In this document: piece after piece, positions 1-8,680 of the stretch
How positions within the stretch are numbered: the stretch's first letter is position 1
Layout: the number at the start of each line of letters is the position of its first letter
Assembly: GCF_003121585.1 (NCBI RefSeq)
Contig: NZ_QEOO01000016.1
Span: 310,001-374,000 of the forward strand
DNA from: Nocardioides speluncae
GTDB taxonomy: Bacteria; Actinomycetota; Actinomycetes; Propionibacteriales; Nocardioidaceae
Reading direction: 5' to 3'
DNA length: 64,000 nucleotides
Notes under the pieces: generated by a model
The model's input: the letters and a program-made list of their open reading frames with translations, nothing else
Databases searched by the model: none
Told to the model about the DNA's origin: nothing
Translations under genes and position numbers: made by a program

Positions 1-1177
1 TGCCGTCGTACCGGTCGAGCAGCCAGGTCAAGGCCTCCGGCACCATCAGCAACGCACCGATGACGTGCTCGCTGGTGTAGTTGGTGACCAGCCGGACCCG
101 GGCGCCGCGATCGCACCAGCGCTGGTGCAGCTCGGTGGCCGCCTGGTGCGGGATCAGCTCGTCGAACTTCGAGTGCCACAGCAGCACCGGTGCGCGCGGA
201 GCGGTGCTGCCGACCCCCATCTTGTTCTCGTGGAGCACCGTCTGGGCGACCTGAGTCCGCAGCGGATCGGGGTGGTCGCTGTAGTCCTTCACCGACTGGA
301 ACGCGTGGAGAGCAAGCTCGCCGCTGCACTCGTCCTTGATCTGCTCCGCGAACGCACGGCCCTTCTCGTTGAGGATCGAGCCCAGCTCGGGGTACTCGCG
401 CATCATGCCGAGCGACGCGCCCAGGAAGAGCCCGCTGAACGCGCTCCCGTCCATGAACGAGCCGGCCAGCTCGAGGTCGGCAGGCGTGCCGCCGGAGACC
501 GCGCCGGCCACGTTCAGCTCGGGAGCGTACGTCGGGTGCAGCTCGGCCGCCCAGCCGGTCGCGATCGCGCCGCCGGAGTAGCCAATCATGCCGACCTTGG
601 TCCCCGGGCCGGCCAGCTTCGCCTCCGGAGTGGCCAGCGCGCCCCGGATGCTGTCGAGTACGGCGTGCCCGGCCATCCGGCCGGCGGCGTACGCGTGCCG
701 CGGCCCTTGGTGGTCGGGTACCACGACGGTTAGGCCCTTCGCCAGGCCGAGCGCCATGAATGTGGCTTCCTTCTCGCCTCCGGTCTGCAGCGTGTACGAC
801 GGCTCGCACTGGGCTCCCAGACTGTCGGTCGCCGGCTGGTAGGCCAGCAGCTGGCGACGCGCGCCGAAGACCGGCACCAGCACCGTCGCGGCCACCGCGG
901 CCGGCCGATCCTTGGCATCGTTGCTCCGCACCAGGATCTGGTACGACGTCGCGAGGACCAGCGGAACACCGATCCCGCCACCGCCCACCAGGTTGACCGA
1001 GACCTTGCGCTTGCGAATCACCGTCCCGGGTTGCAGCTCGGCGAGGTTGGCGGGCGCCGCGTAGAACGGGTCTGTGGCCGGGTCCGGCGGCGTACCGAGA
1101 GCTGAGGCGGGCGGCGCCTGCAACCCCAGCGAGGCGATCAGCAGGCAGGCGATCAGCAGGGCGGCGAGTCGTTTCAT
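1..1177 (-). CDS. secreted LIP-family lipase/esterase (3' end outside window)
   Basis: Partial: the start is inside the window and the C-terminus runs off the left edge. The N-terminus is a Sec signal peptide (MKRLAALLIACLLIASLG, cleavage near PPASA). The body resembles the secretory lipase (LIP, CalA-like) alpha/beta hydrolases, with a GYSGG nucleophile elbow at about residue 200, a FDELIP segment carrying the likely acid near 339 and a SEHVIG segment with the likely histidine near 370. It should hydrolyse extracellular acylglycerols or esters. It is a paralogue of the lipase three genes upstream and the last visible gene of the operon, 10 bp after the acyl-CoA ligase. Substrate is not deducible. 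Confidence 0.85.
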   Translation of the reverse strand, partial: MKRLAALLIACLLIASLGLQAPPASALGTPPDPATDPFYAAPANLAELQPGTVIRKRKVSVNLVGGGGIGVPLVLATSYQILVRSNDAKDRPAAVAATVLVPVFGARRQLLAYQPATDSLGAQCEPSYTLQTGGEKEATFMALGLAKGLTVVVPDHQGPRHAYAAGRMAGHAVLDSIRGALATPEAKLAGPGTKVGMIGYSGGAIATGWAAELHPTYAPELNVAGAVSGGTPADLELAGSFMDGSAFSGLFLGASLGMMREYPELGSILNEKGRAFAEQIKDECSGELALHAFQSVKDYSDHPDPLRTQVAQTVLHENKMGVGSTAPRAPVLLWHSKFDELIPHQAATELHQRWCDRGARVRLVTNYTSEHVIGALLMVPEALTWLLDRYDG

Positions 1178-1187
1178 CAGCTGCTCC

Positions 1188-2819
1188 TCAGCTCGTGGAG
1201 GTCGAGAGGTCGATCGCGGCCAGCTCGCGGCGGGCGACCTTGCCGGCGGCGGTGTAGGGGATCGCGTCGAGGAAGACCACCTCGCGGGGCACCTTGAACC
1301 GGGCCAGGTTGGCCCGGACGTGGTCCTTGATCTCGTCCTCGGTCAGCGTGGCCGAGCCGTCGGGTACGACGAACATCCGCAGCCGCACCCCGAAGTCCTC
1401 GTCGTCCACGGGAATGCTGGCGGTCTCGGCCACGCCCGGCATCGACGACACCAGGTCCTCGATCTCGGCCGGGAAGACGTTCTCGCCGCCGGACACGATC
1501 ATGTCATCGTCGCGTCCGTCGACGAACAGTCGCCCGCCGGCGCCCCAGTGGCCGGTGTCGCCGGTGCCCATCATCGCGCCGATCATCGGCTTGCCACCGC
1601 CGCCGGAGTAGCCCTCGAACTTCAGCCCGTTGTCGACGAAGATCCGCCCGGAGACTCCGGGCTCGGTGATCTCCCGGTCGTCCGCGTCGAAGAGGGCGAC
1701 CCGGATGCCACGCGGGGCGCGGCCGACGGTGCCGGGGGCGGCGATCCAATCCTCGGGCATGGCGACGGTCGCGAGGGCCACCTCGGTGCAGCCGTAGAAG
1801 TTGTGCAGCACAGGCCCGAACCGCTCGATCGCCCGGTTGCCGAGCTCGGTGGGCAGCGCGGCTCCGGCACTCATGATGATCCGCAGCGACGAGGCGTCGG
1901 TGGTGTCGTCGGCCAGCGCCAGAAGCCGCTGCAGCATCGTCGGCACCAGGATCAGCACGGTCGCCTGGTGCTGAGCGATTCCGTCGAGCGTCGCCCGGGC
2001 GTCGAACCGGCGCCGTACGACGACCGTCGAGCCGAGCGCGAACGCCATGATGAACTGCGACAGCCCGGTGCCGTGGAACATCGGCGCCGCGATGTAGACG
2101 ACGTCGCCGCGGCGCTGCGGCACCCGCTCCAGGAACTGCGCCGCGGCCAGCGGCGAGCCGACCTTCCGCGGCGCGCCCTTGGGGGTGCCGGTCGTGCCGC
2201 CGGTCAGCAGCACCAGCCCGCCCTGCGCCGCGGGCAGCGCCACCTTCGCCCCGTTGTGGGCGGCGATCTGCTCGGCGAGCGTCGGATGGAGTACGTCGCC
2301 ACCGTCAGCCCGAGAGTCGGTCCAGGCCAGCACCCGGACCACGTCCGGCGCGACCGCGCTCAGCAGGTCGGTGAACTCCTCGTCGAAGACCAGCAGCCTG
2401 ACCTGCTCGCGGGTCGCGACGTCGGCGAGCTGTGGCTTGGCGAACCCGGTGTTCAACAGCACCAGCCGGGCGCCGAGCTTGCCGGCGGCGACCATCGCCT
2501 GGACCGCGCCGCGGTGGTCGCGGCAGAGCACGCCGACGACGTCGCCCTCGGCGACGCCGAGCGCCGACCAGGCCCGCGCCAGCGCGTGGCACTGGGAGTC
2601 GAGCTCGCCGTACGTCACCGCACCGCGCTCATCGATGATCGCCACATCGTTCGGCGCGCGAAGCGCGGACATGTTGGCGGCGCCGGCGATCGGGCCGAGC
2701 TTGCGCATCGCGCGGGAGCCGCGGGCGGTGGTGAGCGGCCGGGCGGGCTGGACCATGCCGGCGCGCAGCAGTACCCGGACGCTGTGCGCGACGCCGGTGA
2801 TCGTGGGCAGGACGGACAC
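1188..2819 (-). CDS. acyl-CoA synthetase (AMP-binding, FadD-like)
   Basis: 543-residue member of the ANL adenylate-forming superfamily that activates a fatty or other carboxylic acid to its CoA thioester. The phosphate loop TGGTTGTPKG lies near residue 203, followed by YGCTE, TGDTGHW and GGENVFPAEIED, and by the C-terminal catalytic lysine region PYTAAGKVARREL. Length and motif order are complete. It has no signal peptide, so it is cytosolic. Sitting among secreted lipases, it probably activates fatty acids they release. It starts 3 bp after the stop of the beta-propeller gene, consistent with translational coupling. The overall pattern resembles mycobacterial FadD12-type ligases; chain length is unknown. 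Confidence 0.9.
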   Translation of the reverse strand: MSVLPTITGVAHSVRVLLRAGMVQPARPLTTARGSRAMRKLGPIAGAANMSALRAPNDVAIIDERGAVTYGELDSQCHALARAWSALGVAEGDVVGVLCRDHRGAVQAMVAAGKLGARLVLLNTGFAKPQLADVATREQVRLLVFDEEFTDLLSAVAPDVVRVLAWTDSRADGGDVLHPTLAEQIAAHNGAKVALPAAQGGLVLLTGGTTGTPKGAPRKVGSPLAAAQFLERVPQRRGDVVYIAAPMFHGTGLSQFIMAFALGSTVVVRRRFDARATLDGIAQHQATVLILVPTMLQRLLALADDTTDASSLRIIMSAGAALPTELGNRAIERFGPVLHNFYGCTEVALATVAMPEDWIAAPGTVGRAPRGIRVALFDADDREITEPGVSGRIFVDNGLKFEGYSGGGGKPMIGAMMGTGDTGHWGAGGRLFVDGRDDDMIVSGGENVFPAEIEDLVSSMPGVAETASIPVDDEDFGVRLRMFVVPDGSATLTEDEIKDHVRANLARFKVPREVVFLDAIPYTAAGKVARRELAAIDLSTSTS

Positions 2820-2822
2820 TGG

Positions 2823-3764
2823 TTACTCCGTAGCTGAGGGGTCGTAGCCGGCGGGGATCTCGTGGACGACGCCGTCGAAGCCGACCCGGAACAGCCGGCC
2901 GGCCGAGAAGCCGTCGGTGCCGCGGCCGTAGCCCACGTTGCTCGAGAGGTAGACGCCCGAGGCCAGCACGCAGACGGTGCGGTCGGCGCCGACGCGCCAG
3001 ATCCCGCCGAGGTGGGTGGCGACGACCGGCTGCCCGGCGCTGTCGACGGTCAGCCCGTCCGGGAAGGCGGCCGCGTCGAGCCCCGAGGTCTCGGCGACGT
3101 TGGTGGCGGCGGCCGGGTCGCCGATCGGCACCCGGGTGACCGCGCCGTCCACCACCGTGCGGGCGACGTACAGCGCGGAGTTGTCGGGTGCGACCGCCAG
3201 CCCATTCGGGGTCAGCATCCGTGCCCAGTCGAGGTCGACGGCGCCGCTCGGGCTGATCCGCGCGATCGAGTTGCCGAACAGGTTGCTGGCGTAGACCGCG
3301 CCGTCCGGCCCCTGAGCGAGCCCGTTGGCGCTGCGCGCCACGGCGAACACCGACTTGGCACCGGTCTCTGGGTCGACCAGGTAGATCTTCGCGGTCGGCT
3401 TCAGGTAGCCCGTCGTACCCGTGAACGGGTCGTTGCCGGTGCCGACGAGCAGCTTGCCGTCCGGCCGGACCACGATCCCGCCCATGCTCCGGAAGCCGGT
3501 GGCGAGTACGACGGGTGTCGCGCCCGGCCGGTCGATCCGCCAGACGTACTGGTTCAGCAGGTCGGTCGCGAACATCCGGCCGCGGTCGTCGACTGCCAGC
3601 GCTTCGAGCTCCCCCGGGAACGGAATCCGCGCCACCTCCCGCGGCCCCTCCGCCGCGACACCGCAACCCACCGCTGGTTGAGGAGGTTGCGCAGCAACCG
3701 TCTCGAAACCAAGGCCCAGCGATGCCACACCAACCAGCGCAGCCGCCGTACGAAGCCGCCTCAC
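2823..3764 (-). CDS. secreted SMP-30/NHL-like beta-propeller protein
   Basis: 313 residues starting at a GTG that overlaps the upstream stop as GTGA. An N-terminal export signal is followed by repeated blade-like motifs such as ELEALAVDDRGRMFATDLL, NGLAQGPDGAVYASNL and NGLAVAPDNSALYVARTV, typical of SMP-30/gluconolactonase or NHL propellers. The exported protein may bind or hydrolyse a small ester or lactone; no catalytic assignment is possible. Odd point: residues about 18-30 (GLGFETVAAQPPQPA) are encoded by a 40-bp palindromic repeat also found in the next gene upstream, so the repeat entered the reading frame at the end of the signal region. Confidence 0.75.
   Translation of the reverse strand: MRRLRTAAALVGVASLGLGFETVAAQPPQPAVGCGVAAEGPREVARIPFPGELEALAVDDRGRMFATDLLNQYVWRIDRPGATPVVLATGFRSMGGIVVRPDGKLLVGTGNDPFTGTTGYLKPTAKIYLVDPETGAKSVFAVARSANGLAQGPDGAVYASNLFGNSIARISPSGAVDLDWARMLTPNGLAVAPDNSALYVARTVVDGAVTRVPIGDPAAATNVAETSGLDAAAFPDGLTVDSAGQPVVATHLGGIWRVGADRTVCVLASGVYLSSNVGYGRGTDGFSAGRLFRVGFDGVVHEIPAGYDPSATE
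3676..3715 (-). repeat. 40-bp palindromic repeat, copy 1 (in frame)
   Basis: Identical over 40 bp to the copy at 4917. The core is the hairpin GGTTGCGCAGCAACC, with outer complementary arms GGTTGAG and CTCGAAACC. It is translated as LGFETVAAQPPQP within the export-signal region of the propeller protein. Confidence 0.95.
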
Positions 3765-5002
3765 GGCGTGGCCGCGCAGTTGCTCGGCGCCGCCCGGCCC
3801 GCGAACCGGTCAGACAGGTAGCGGAACGACGGGGCGAGGTAGGTCACCAGGCCGGTGATGTGCTCGCCGGGCTCGATCGTGGTCTGCACCTTCGCGCCGC
3901 CGGCACACCAGTTGGCGGTCATCTCGGCGGCGGGCGCCAGCGGGGCCAGCTCGTCCCAGCGCGCGTGGTAGTGGAAGACCGGCACGGTCGGCGTACCCAG
4001 GTGCAGCGGGCTGTTCTGCTCCAGCAGGGTCTTGATGCGCGGCACGCTGAGGGCGTCCGGCACCGTTTCGTAGTTCTCGATCTTGAAGCCGAGGTTGCGG
4101 ATCACCGCGTCCCCGACGCAGTCGCCCTGGCTGGCCTCCACCTTCTGCCAGCCCTCCTCGGTGATCAGCTCGCGGATGTTTGCCTCCGGATGAGCACGGT
4201 CCACGACCGCGATGCCCATCGGGATCGCTCCGCTGGCCGGTCCCGCGTTGAAGGCGTCGATCGTGGACCGGACGTCGGCCACGACACCGCCGATGGCAGC
4301 GCCGGCCAGCCTCAGCTCGGGCGCGTACGACGGCTGCGCCTGGATCGCCACGCTGGTCGCGTAGGCACCACCCGAGTAGCCCATCAGCCCGACCCGGGCG
4401 TCGCGAGCGATCCCGGCTTGCTTGAACGCCTTGGCCGCACGGATCCCGTCGAGTACGCCGTGCGCCTCCATCGGCGCGGCCAAGAAGAGCGACAGCGGAC
4501 CCTGGTAGTCGGGCAGGGCGACCGTCCAGCCCTTGAGCAGCGCGCCGGTGACGATGGCCTGCTCATTGCTGGAGTTGGTGCCGGCTCCGAAGATCCCCGA
4601 GCGGACGGCGTACGACGGCGCGCACTTGCCCGCGATCCCGTCCTCGGCGGTCTGGTAGGACAGCATCGGCCGTGCGCCGCCGCCCAGCCACGGCGCGTAC
4701 GGCTGCAGGATCGTGGTCACCGTCGCCGTTGGCCGGTCCTTGTGGTCGAGCGTCTTGTAGAGCACCTGCCAGGCCCGGGCGGGGAGCGGGAACCCGGGCG
4801 TGATCTGCCGGGACCGCAGCACCGTGCCGTTGGCGACGCCGTCGAGATTGCCCGGTACGTCGTAGAACGGGTCGTCCTCGGGCACGGGGATCGGCGCAGC
4901 AGCGGCGGCCGCCGCCGGTTGAGGAGGTTGCGCAGCAACCGTCTCGAAACCAAGGCACGCGCTCAGGGCGGCCACCACGGGCAGGATCAAGAGTCGTCGC
5001 AT
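3761..5002 (-). CDS. secreted LIP-family lipase
   Basis: 413 residues, complete alpha/beta hydrolase of the secretory lipase family: GYSGGAYATS nucleophile elbow near residue 210, WDELAP acid region, and GEHITGL histidine region near the C-terminus. Paralogue of the partial lipase at the left edge (shared DPFY, QTAEDG/QPATDS and GYSGG context). The N-terminus MRRLLILPVVAALSAC is a signal peptide that could also be read as a lipobox (LSAC). It is directly followed by the in-frame 40-bp repeat (LGFETVAAQPPQPA) and a poly-alanine run. The stop overlaps the start of the propeller gene. It likely acts outside the membrane on lipids. Confidence 0.88.
   Translation of the reverse strand: MRRLLILPVVAALSACLGFETVAAQPPQPAAAAAAAPIPVPEDDPFYDVPGNLDGVANGTVLRSRQITPGFPLPARAWQVLYKTLDHKDRPTATVTTILQPYAPWLGGGARPMLSYQTAEDGIAGKCAPSYAVRSGIFGAGTNSSNEQAIVTGALLKGWTVALPDYQGPLSLFLAAPMEAHGVLDGIRAAKAFKQAGIARDARVGLMGYSGGAYATSVAIQAQPSYAPELRLAGAAIGGVVADVRSTIDAFNAGPASGAIPMGIAVVDRAHPEANIRELITEEGWQKVEASQGDCVGDAVIRNLGFKIENYETVPDALSVPRIKTLLEQNSPLHLGTPTVPVFHYHARWDELAPLAPAAEMTANWCAGGAKVQTTIEPGEHITGLVTYLAPSFRYLSDRFAGRAAPSNCAATP
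4917..4956 (-). repeat. 40-bp palindromic repeat, copy 2 (in frame)
   Basis: Same 40 bp and same reading frame as the copy at 3676, placed just after the hydrophobic core of the lipase signal peptide. The flanking bases differ, so the repeat itself, not a larger duplication, is shared. Confidence 0.95.
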
Positions 5003-5016
5003 GACAGCTATCCCTT

Positions 5017-5946
5017 TCAGAACGGGAGGCCGAAGGAGCAGCGGACCGGCTTGGCGGTGGCTGGGTCGAGCGCGTTGCTGACCATCGTGGTGACGCCGGA
5101 GTCGTAGGCGAGGCCGATGTGGCCGACCGGGTGAGCTGACAATCGCGGAGCGTTTGTCAGCTCACCCGGGGCTCCGCTGGCGAACGGGCACTTGTCCTGC
5201 ACGTAGTAGTTGGTGACGCCGGGCTCCTTCACGAACGCCGTCTCCTCTGTCCCGAGCAGCCGCGACTCGTGCGGGGTGACCAGCAGGTCGGTGCGGGTGG
5301 CGATGATCGTGTACTTCACGCCCGGCTGGGCGATCGGGCCGGTGTTGAGCTTCTGTACGGCGGCGCCGCCCCGGATCAGCTGGTCACAGGCCGGGCAGCC
5401 CAGCGGCAGGATCTGGTCGACCAGGAGGCGCAGGCCGGTGGCGTCGGCGACCGAGATCAGCCCGCCGAACGTCGTACCGTGGGCCGGCGGAGCCAGCGCG
5501 ACGACCCGGCCGACCTTCGGTGCGTAGCCGTGCACCTTCGGCACGTACAGCGACTGGAACCCGCCCTCCGAGTGGCCGACGATGTCGACCTTCGCGGCCT
5601 TGGTGGCGGTGAGCACCCGGTCGATGAAGTCGCCGATCTCGCGCGCCGACTCGTCGATGTCGATGGTGCCGCCGACGGGGATCCCCGGGACCCGCAGGCC
5701 GTAGGTCAGCATGAACGCGCAGTAGCCCTGGCCCGCCAGCGAGTTGGCCAGTGGCCCGACATTGCCCTCGGCGTTGCCGCCGAGACCGTGGAGCAGCACC
5801 ACCGGCCGCGGGTGCGCCGCCGACGGCGTACAAGTGAAGTCGTTGACCCCGGAGGAGGCGGCCTGCGCCGGCGCGGGGCCGACCAGCACTGCGAGCGAGG
5901 CCGTCAGCGCGGTCGCGACCGCGAGGCTGAGTGAGCGGAGGCGCAT
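5017..5946 (-). CDS. secreted triacylglycerol lipase (lipase class 2-like)
   Basis: 309 residues. The signal peptide ends around PAPAQA; mature residues begin ASSGVNDF. PVVLLHGLGGN supplies the oxyanion HG motif and VDIVGHSEGGFQS (near residue 124) the nucleophilic serine. HPVGHIGLAYD near the C-terminus probably holds the catalytic histidine. Several cysteines (CPACDQL, DKCPF) suggest disulphides in an exported enzyme. It is the first gene of the lipase operon, 14 bp before the next lipase, with GGGAG about 7 bases ahead of the ATG. Confidence 0.88.
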   Translation of the reverse strand: MRLRSLSLAVATALTASLAVLVGPAPAQAASSGVNDFTCTPSAAHPRPVVLLHGLGGNAEGNVGPLANSLAGQGYCAFMLTYGLRVPGIPVGGTIDIDESAREIGDFIDRVLTATKAAKVDIVGHSEGGFQSLYVPKVHGYAPKVGRVVALAPPAHGTTFGGLISVADATGLRLLVDQILPLGCPACDQLIRGGAAVQKLNTGPIAQPGVKYTIIATRTDLLVTPHESRLLGTEETAFVKEPGVTNYYVQDKCPFASGAPGELTNAPRLSAHPVGHIGLAYDSGVTTMVSNALDPATAKPVRCSFGLPF

Positions 5947-5970
5947 GAGGTGCTCCCTGACGTGGAGTGA

Positions 5971-5983
5971 CGGGTGTCACCCG
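5971..5983. promoter_or_regulatory. dyad CGGGTGTCACCCG upstream of lipase operon
   Basis: Perfect 13-bp palindrome (6-bp arms) about 25 bp upstream of the first lipase start codon. It may be an operator or a leader hairpin; the protein that binds it is unknown. Confidence 0.4.
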
Positions 5984-5986
5984 AAG

Positions 5987-6002
5987 TGGAACACATGTAC
6001 CA
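5987..6002. promoter_or_regulatory. candidate operator TGGAACACATGTACCA
   Basis: Imperfect 16-bp dyad (12 of 16 positions symmetric) next to a possible minus-strand -35 (TTGAAT). It lies between the TetR gene and the lipase operon, so it is a reasonable candidate TetR binding site; no matching copy was found in front of the TetR gene itself. Confidence 0.35.
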
Positions 6003-6028
6003 ATTCAAGCGCAAGGGTCAGCCTCGGG

Positions 6029-6067
6029 TGGTCGAGCAGCGAGCGCTAGCGAGCGTCGTCGAGACCA
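6029..6067. repeat. interspersed palindrome (TGGTCGAG...CGAGACCA type)
   Basis: Arms TGGTCGAG and CGAGACCA enclose GAGCGCTAGCGAGCG. Related copies lie at 14964 and, as a half copy, at 35307. Here it sits just after the TetR stop codon and could also act as a terminator. Confidence 0.7.
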
Positions 6068-6076
6068 CGCACTTGA

Positions 6077-6754
6077 TCAGCTCGCCGACGGCTCCTGGGC
6101 CAGCGGGCGTGCGAGCCGCGAGTGCCACAGGGCGAGCTCGTCGTCCTCCATGATCTGTGCGATGAACAGCGACCGCATCGCGTCGAGCATCGCCGCGGCG
6201 TCCTCGGCCACGGGCAGCGGCCGGCCGAGCCGGTTGAGGGCGAACCCGTTGACCATCGCCACCAGCGCGGTGGCCGCCTGCGCGGGCCGGCGGGCGCCGA
6301 GAGCGGCGAGGATCTCCTCGGCCAGCTTCTCGGAGGCCTCGAGCGAATAGGCGACCACGTCGCGCAGGGCGGGGTTCCGGGCAGCCTCGAGAAAGACCTC
6401 AAACTGGGCGACGACCGCTGCCGACTCGCGGTCGATGAGCGCCTCGATGAAACGTTCGGCGATCTCGGTGACGCTCTGGCCCGCGGTCGCTCCCGCTGCC
6501 AGCTCGTGGAGCTCCTCGACCCGCTCGGTCATGTGCAGCCGGAGCGCCTCCTCGGTGAGCTTCCCGATCGACTCGAAGTAGTACGTCGTGGCCGCCAGCG
6601 GCACCTTGGCTCGGGCCGCGACCGCGCGGTGGGTGACGGCACGCGCACCGCCCTCGGCGAGCAGCTCTATCGCGGCGCGGAGCAATGCCTCACGCCGGGC
6701 GAGACTGCGATCCTGACTGGGCTGGGTCGCCTTGGGCAGGTTCGTCGACGTCAT
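6077..6754 (-). CDS. TetR-family transcriptional regulator
   Basis: 225 residues from the ATG of MTSTNLPK; an upstream ATG would add 12 residues, but the TetR domain only begins about 15 residues further in. Helix-turn-helix region: RREALLRAAIELLAEGG then THRAVAARAKVPLAATTYYF, with the typical YYF ending. The C-terminal ligand-binding half is helical (ERVEELHELAAG, FLEAARNPALRDVV). It lies directly upstream of and on the same strand as the lipase operon, separated by about 130 bp that include a palindromic repeat and two dyads, so control of that operon is a reasonable inference. Confidence 0.9.
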   Translation of the reverse strand: MTSTNLPKATQPSQDRSLARREALLRAAIELLAEGGARAVTHRAVAARAKVPLAATTYYFESIGKLTEEALRLHMTERVEELHELAAGATAGQSVTEIAERFIEALIDRESAAVVAQFEVFLEAARNPALRDVVAYSLEASEKLAEEILAALGARRPAQAATALVAMVNGFALNRLGRPLPVAEDAAAMLDAMRSLFIAQIMEDDELALWHSRLARPLAQEPSAS

Positions 6755-6791
6755 TGACACAGCGTAACGAGATCCGTACGTTCGTCCCAAT

Positions 6792-6815
6792 TAACTGGTG
6801 CCTTCGAACCAGTTA
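6792..6815. promoter_or_regulatory. 8-bp inverted repeat TAACTGGT/ACCAGTTA
   Basis: Perfect arms with an 8-base spacer, about 40 bp upstream of the TetR start and 80 bp after the stop of the AlbA-domain gene. It could be a TetR autoregulatory operator or the terminator of the upstream gene. Confidence 0.45.
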
Positions 6816-6894
6816 GCGGTCGCGCATCTCCGTGCAGGTGACCGGGCTGCCCGGGGTCGGTCAAGTTCGAGCACGAGCTCTTGTCGAACGGTGG

Positions 6895-8661
6895 CTACTG
6901 GCCTTGATCCGGGTTGTCGCCGTCGAAGAGGTAGTAGAACCCCGGACCGCGTCGGTTCGGACGCGATGGCCGCAAGAAGCCGTCCTTCTCCAGGTTCTTG
7001 AGCACACCACCGACGTTCGTCGGGCTCGCACCAACCAGGCCGCCTAGCTCCGTCGTGCTGATCCGCCCACGTCCCCGTGAGTACGAGCGAGCGATTCTCG
7101 CACGGCTGGGCCAGGTCCGCGCCGTGCGGGCGGCCGCATCCCTTTGCCGGAGGGCATTCCGCGCGTAGGACGCGAGCGACCAAGCCTCAGGCCCGTCATC
7201 GGGCACACCGGGAACGAGCTTGAGGGCCGGTACTCCACCGATCGTTGCCGAGGATAGACGCCGGATCGCGCCCCCAGTCTCCGCACGGTTCAGCTGCAGA
7301 ATTGGGCTGGCGGTCGCGATGTCGACCCAACCTTCATCGACCAGGTGACGCAGCAACAAGAGAGCATTGATGTCCACAGCGGTCTCCGTTGGAGAGATGC
7401 TCTCCAGCCATTCGATCCAGGCAACATCGGCGGCATCACCGACCAGCGAGACACGAACGAGCGGTCCCTCAATCTCGGTAATCTCCGGCGCTCGGTAACC
7501 CGGCCGGAGCATCTCGCGAACCATTCGATCGACTCCGATCCCCTCGCGTTCGGCCACTCGCACCGCTGAGAGCAGCTCCGTCAACGCGCGGTTACGCGAC
7601 TGCGACGGGTGGGTGATGATGTTCGACGAGTTGACACCCCCAAAGAACCCTCCTGGACTCGTGACCCGAAGGGTTCGGCCGATGTGCTCGACAGTGGTGG
7701 GTTGCGCTAGGCCCCACTCCCGGTGAGCGACTCCGTTGACGACCGCCTCGCGGACCGCGAGCTCAGGCAAGTCGCGAACTTGACCGACTGCGATGCCCTT
7801 CGGCAGATGCCTGGTCGCATTGCTGGCGGAGATGTGCGTAATCACCTCCTGGAGCTCTTCAAGAAGACCCCGATTACCTTTGTGGACTCGCTGACGGCTG
7901 TCGCCACCGGAGACCTCGCGACGTATGTAGTCCAAGGCAGGGTCGCCCCGACCAACAAACGCAAGCACTCCCGCGTTCGTGAGGTACCCGTCGCCCGTCA
8001 CCACGTTGAGCCGCCGCAGCAACTCCGGCGTCGACTGTCCGGCTAGATCGACCGCATGTGCTTCGCCACTCGACTGCAAGAAGCTCCGCGCGATCTCAAC
8101 AGATGCCTCGCGCGCCCGCGTTGCACTGACGCGCGAAGGCTGCCCTGACCAGTCAAAGTTCGTACGGATCATGCGCCTCGCATGCCAGGTAGCGGGGTCG
8201 ACCTCCACGCAGTGGTCGTCTACCCGCCAGTTGATGCGGCCGCGCCATCGGATCGGCTCGATCGCCTGAGGAGCGGTGATCACGAGCAGACGAGTGTCGA
8301 CGACCTCGGCCGAACGCACATCGATCGTCAGCGTCCGATCAGTCAACTCGTACACACGGTGTCTGAGCCACTCTGTGTCGAGTGAGGTGCCAATGAGCTC
8401 CCCATCATCCGCGGCTCCGAGAATCAGCGCCCCGCCGCCCGGCGTGTTCGCCATACAAGCCGCCTCAGCAGCCACCTGCTCCGCGGCCCTGTCGTTCTGC
8501 GGTTCGCCAGGCAGCACGGTGCCTGCCCGGTCTCGACGTCCGGCCTCCTCCTTGAGGTCAACCAAAGGCGACTCGTCGTTGTCCCAGCTGCCCACCGCCA
8601 GCTGCCTCAGCACGGTTGCGACCTCGTCAGCGACCGGGTCGGAGCCGAAACTTATGGACAT
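6895..8661 (-). CDS. AlbA_2/Schlafen-type putative DNA-binding protein with RecG-like C-terminal region
   Basis: 588 residues. The N-terminal AlbA_2 (Schlafen AAA_4) fold, about residues 35-150, shows VDLKEEAG and MANTPGGGALILGAADDGELIG. A middle part (about 290-410) with ELAVREAVVNGVAHREW and SPGGFFGGV resembles the GHKL-ATPase-like domain of these proteins. A C-terminal winged helix (TELGGLVGASPTNVGGVLKNLEKDGFL) ends the protein. Such proteins are variously called transcriptional regulators or putative helicases; some occur near defence genes, but function here is unproven. Less GC-rich codon use than neighbours and a position just behind tRNA-Arg suggest acquisition. It stands alone, with no partner gene. 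Confidence 0.75.
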   Translation of the reverse strand: MSISFGSDPVADEVATVLRQLAVGSWDNDESPLVDLKEEAGRRDRAGTVLPGEPQNDRAAEQVAAEAACMANTPGGGALILGAADDGELIGTSLDTEWLRHRVYELTDRTLTIDVRSAEVVDTRLLVITAPQAIEPIRWRGRINWRVDDHCVEVDPATWHARRMIRTNFDWSGQPSRVSATRAREASVEIARSFLQSSGEAHAVDLAGQSTPELLRRLNVVTGDGYLTNAGVLAFVGRGDPALDYIRREVSGGDSRQRVHKGNRGLLEELQEVITHISASNATRHLPKGIAVGQVRDLPELAVREAVVNGVAHREWGLAQPTTVEHIGRTLRVTSPGGFFGGVNSSNIITHPSQSRNRALTELLSAVRVAEREGIGVDRMVREMLRPGYRAPEITEIEGPLVRVSLVGDAADVAWIEWLESISPTETAVDINALLLLRHLVDEGWVDIATASPILQLNRAETGGAIRRLSSATIGGVPALKLVPGVPDDGPEAWSLASYARNALRQRDAAARTARTWPSRARIARSYSRGRGRISTTELGGLVGASPTNVGGVLKNLEKDGFLRPSRPNRRGPGFYYLFDGDNPDQGQ

Positions 8662-8680
8662 CCACCCACAACCTTTCGCT

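Noticed and set aside
1074..2837. 587-codon open frame on the plus strand opposite the acyl-CoA ligase gene
   Set aside because: Low-complexity R/G/A/H-rich translation without motifs; an antisense shadow typical of high-GC coding DNA.
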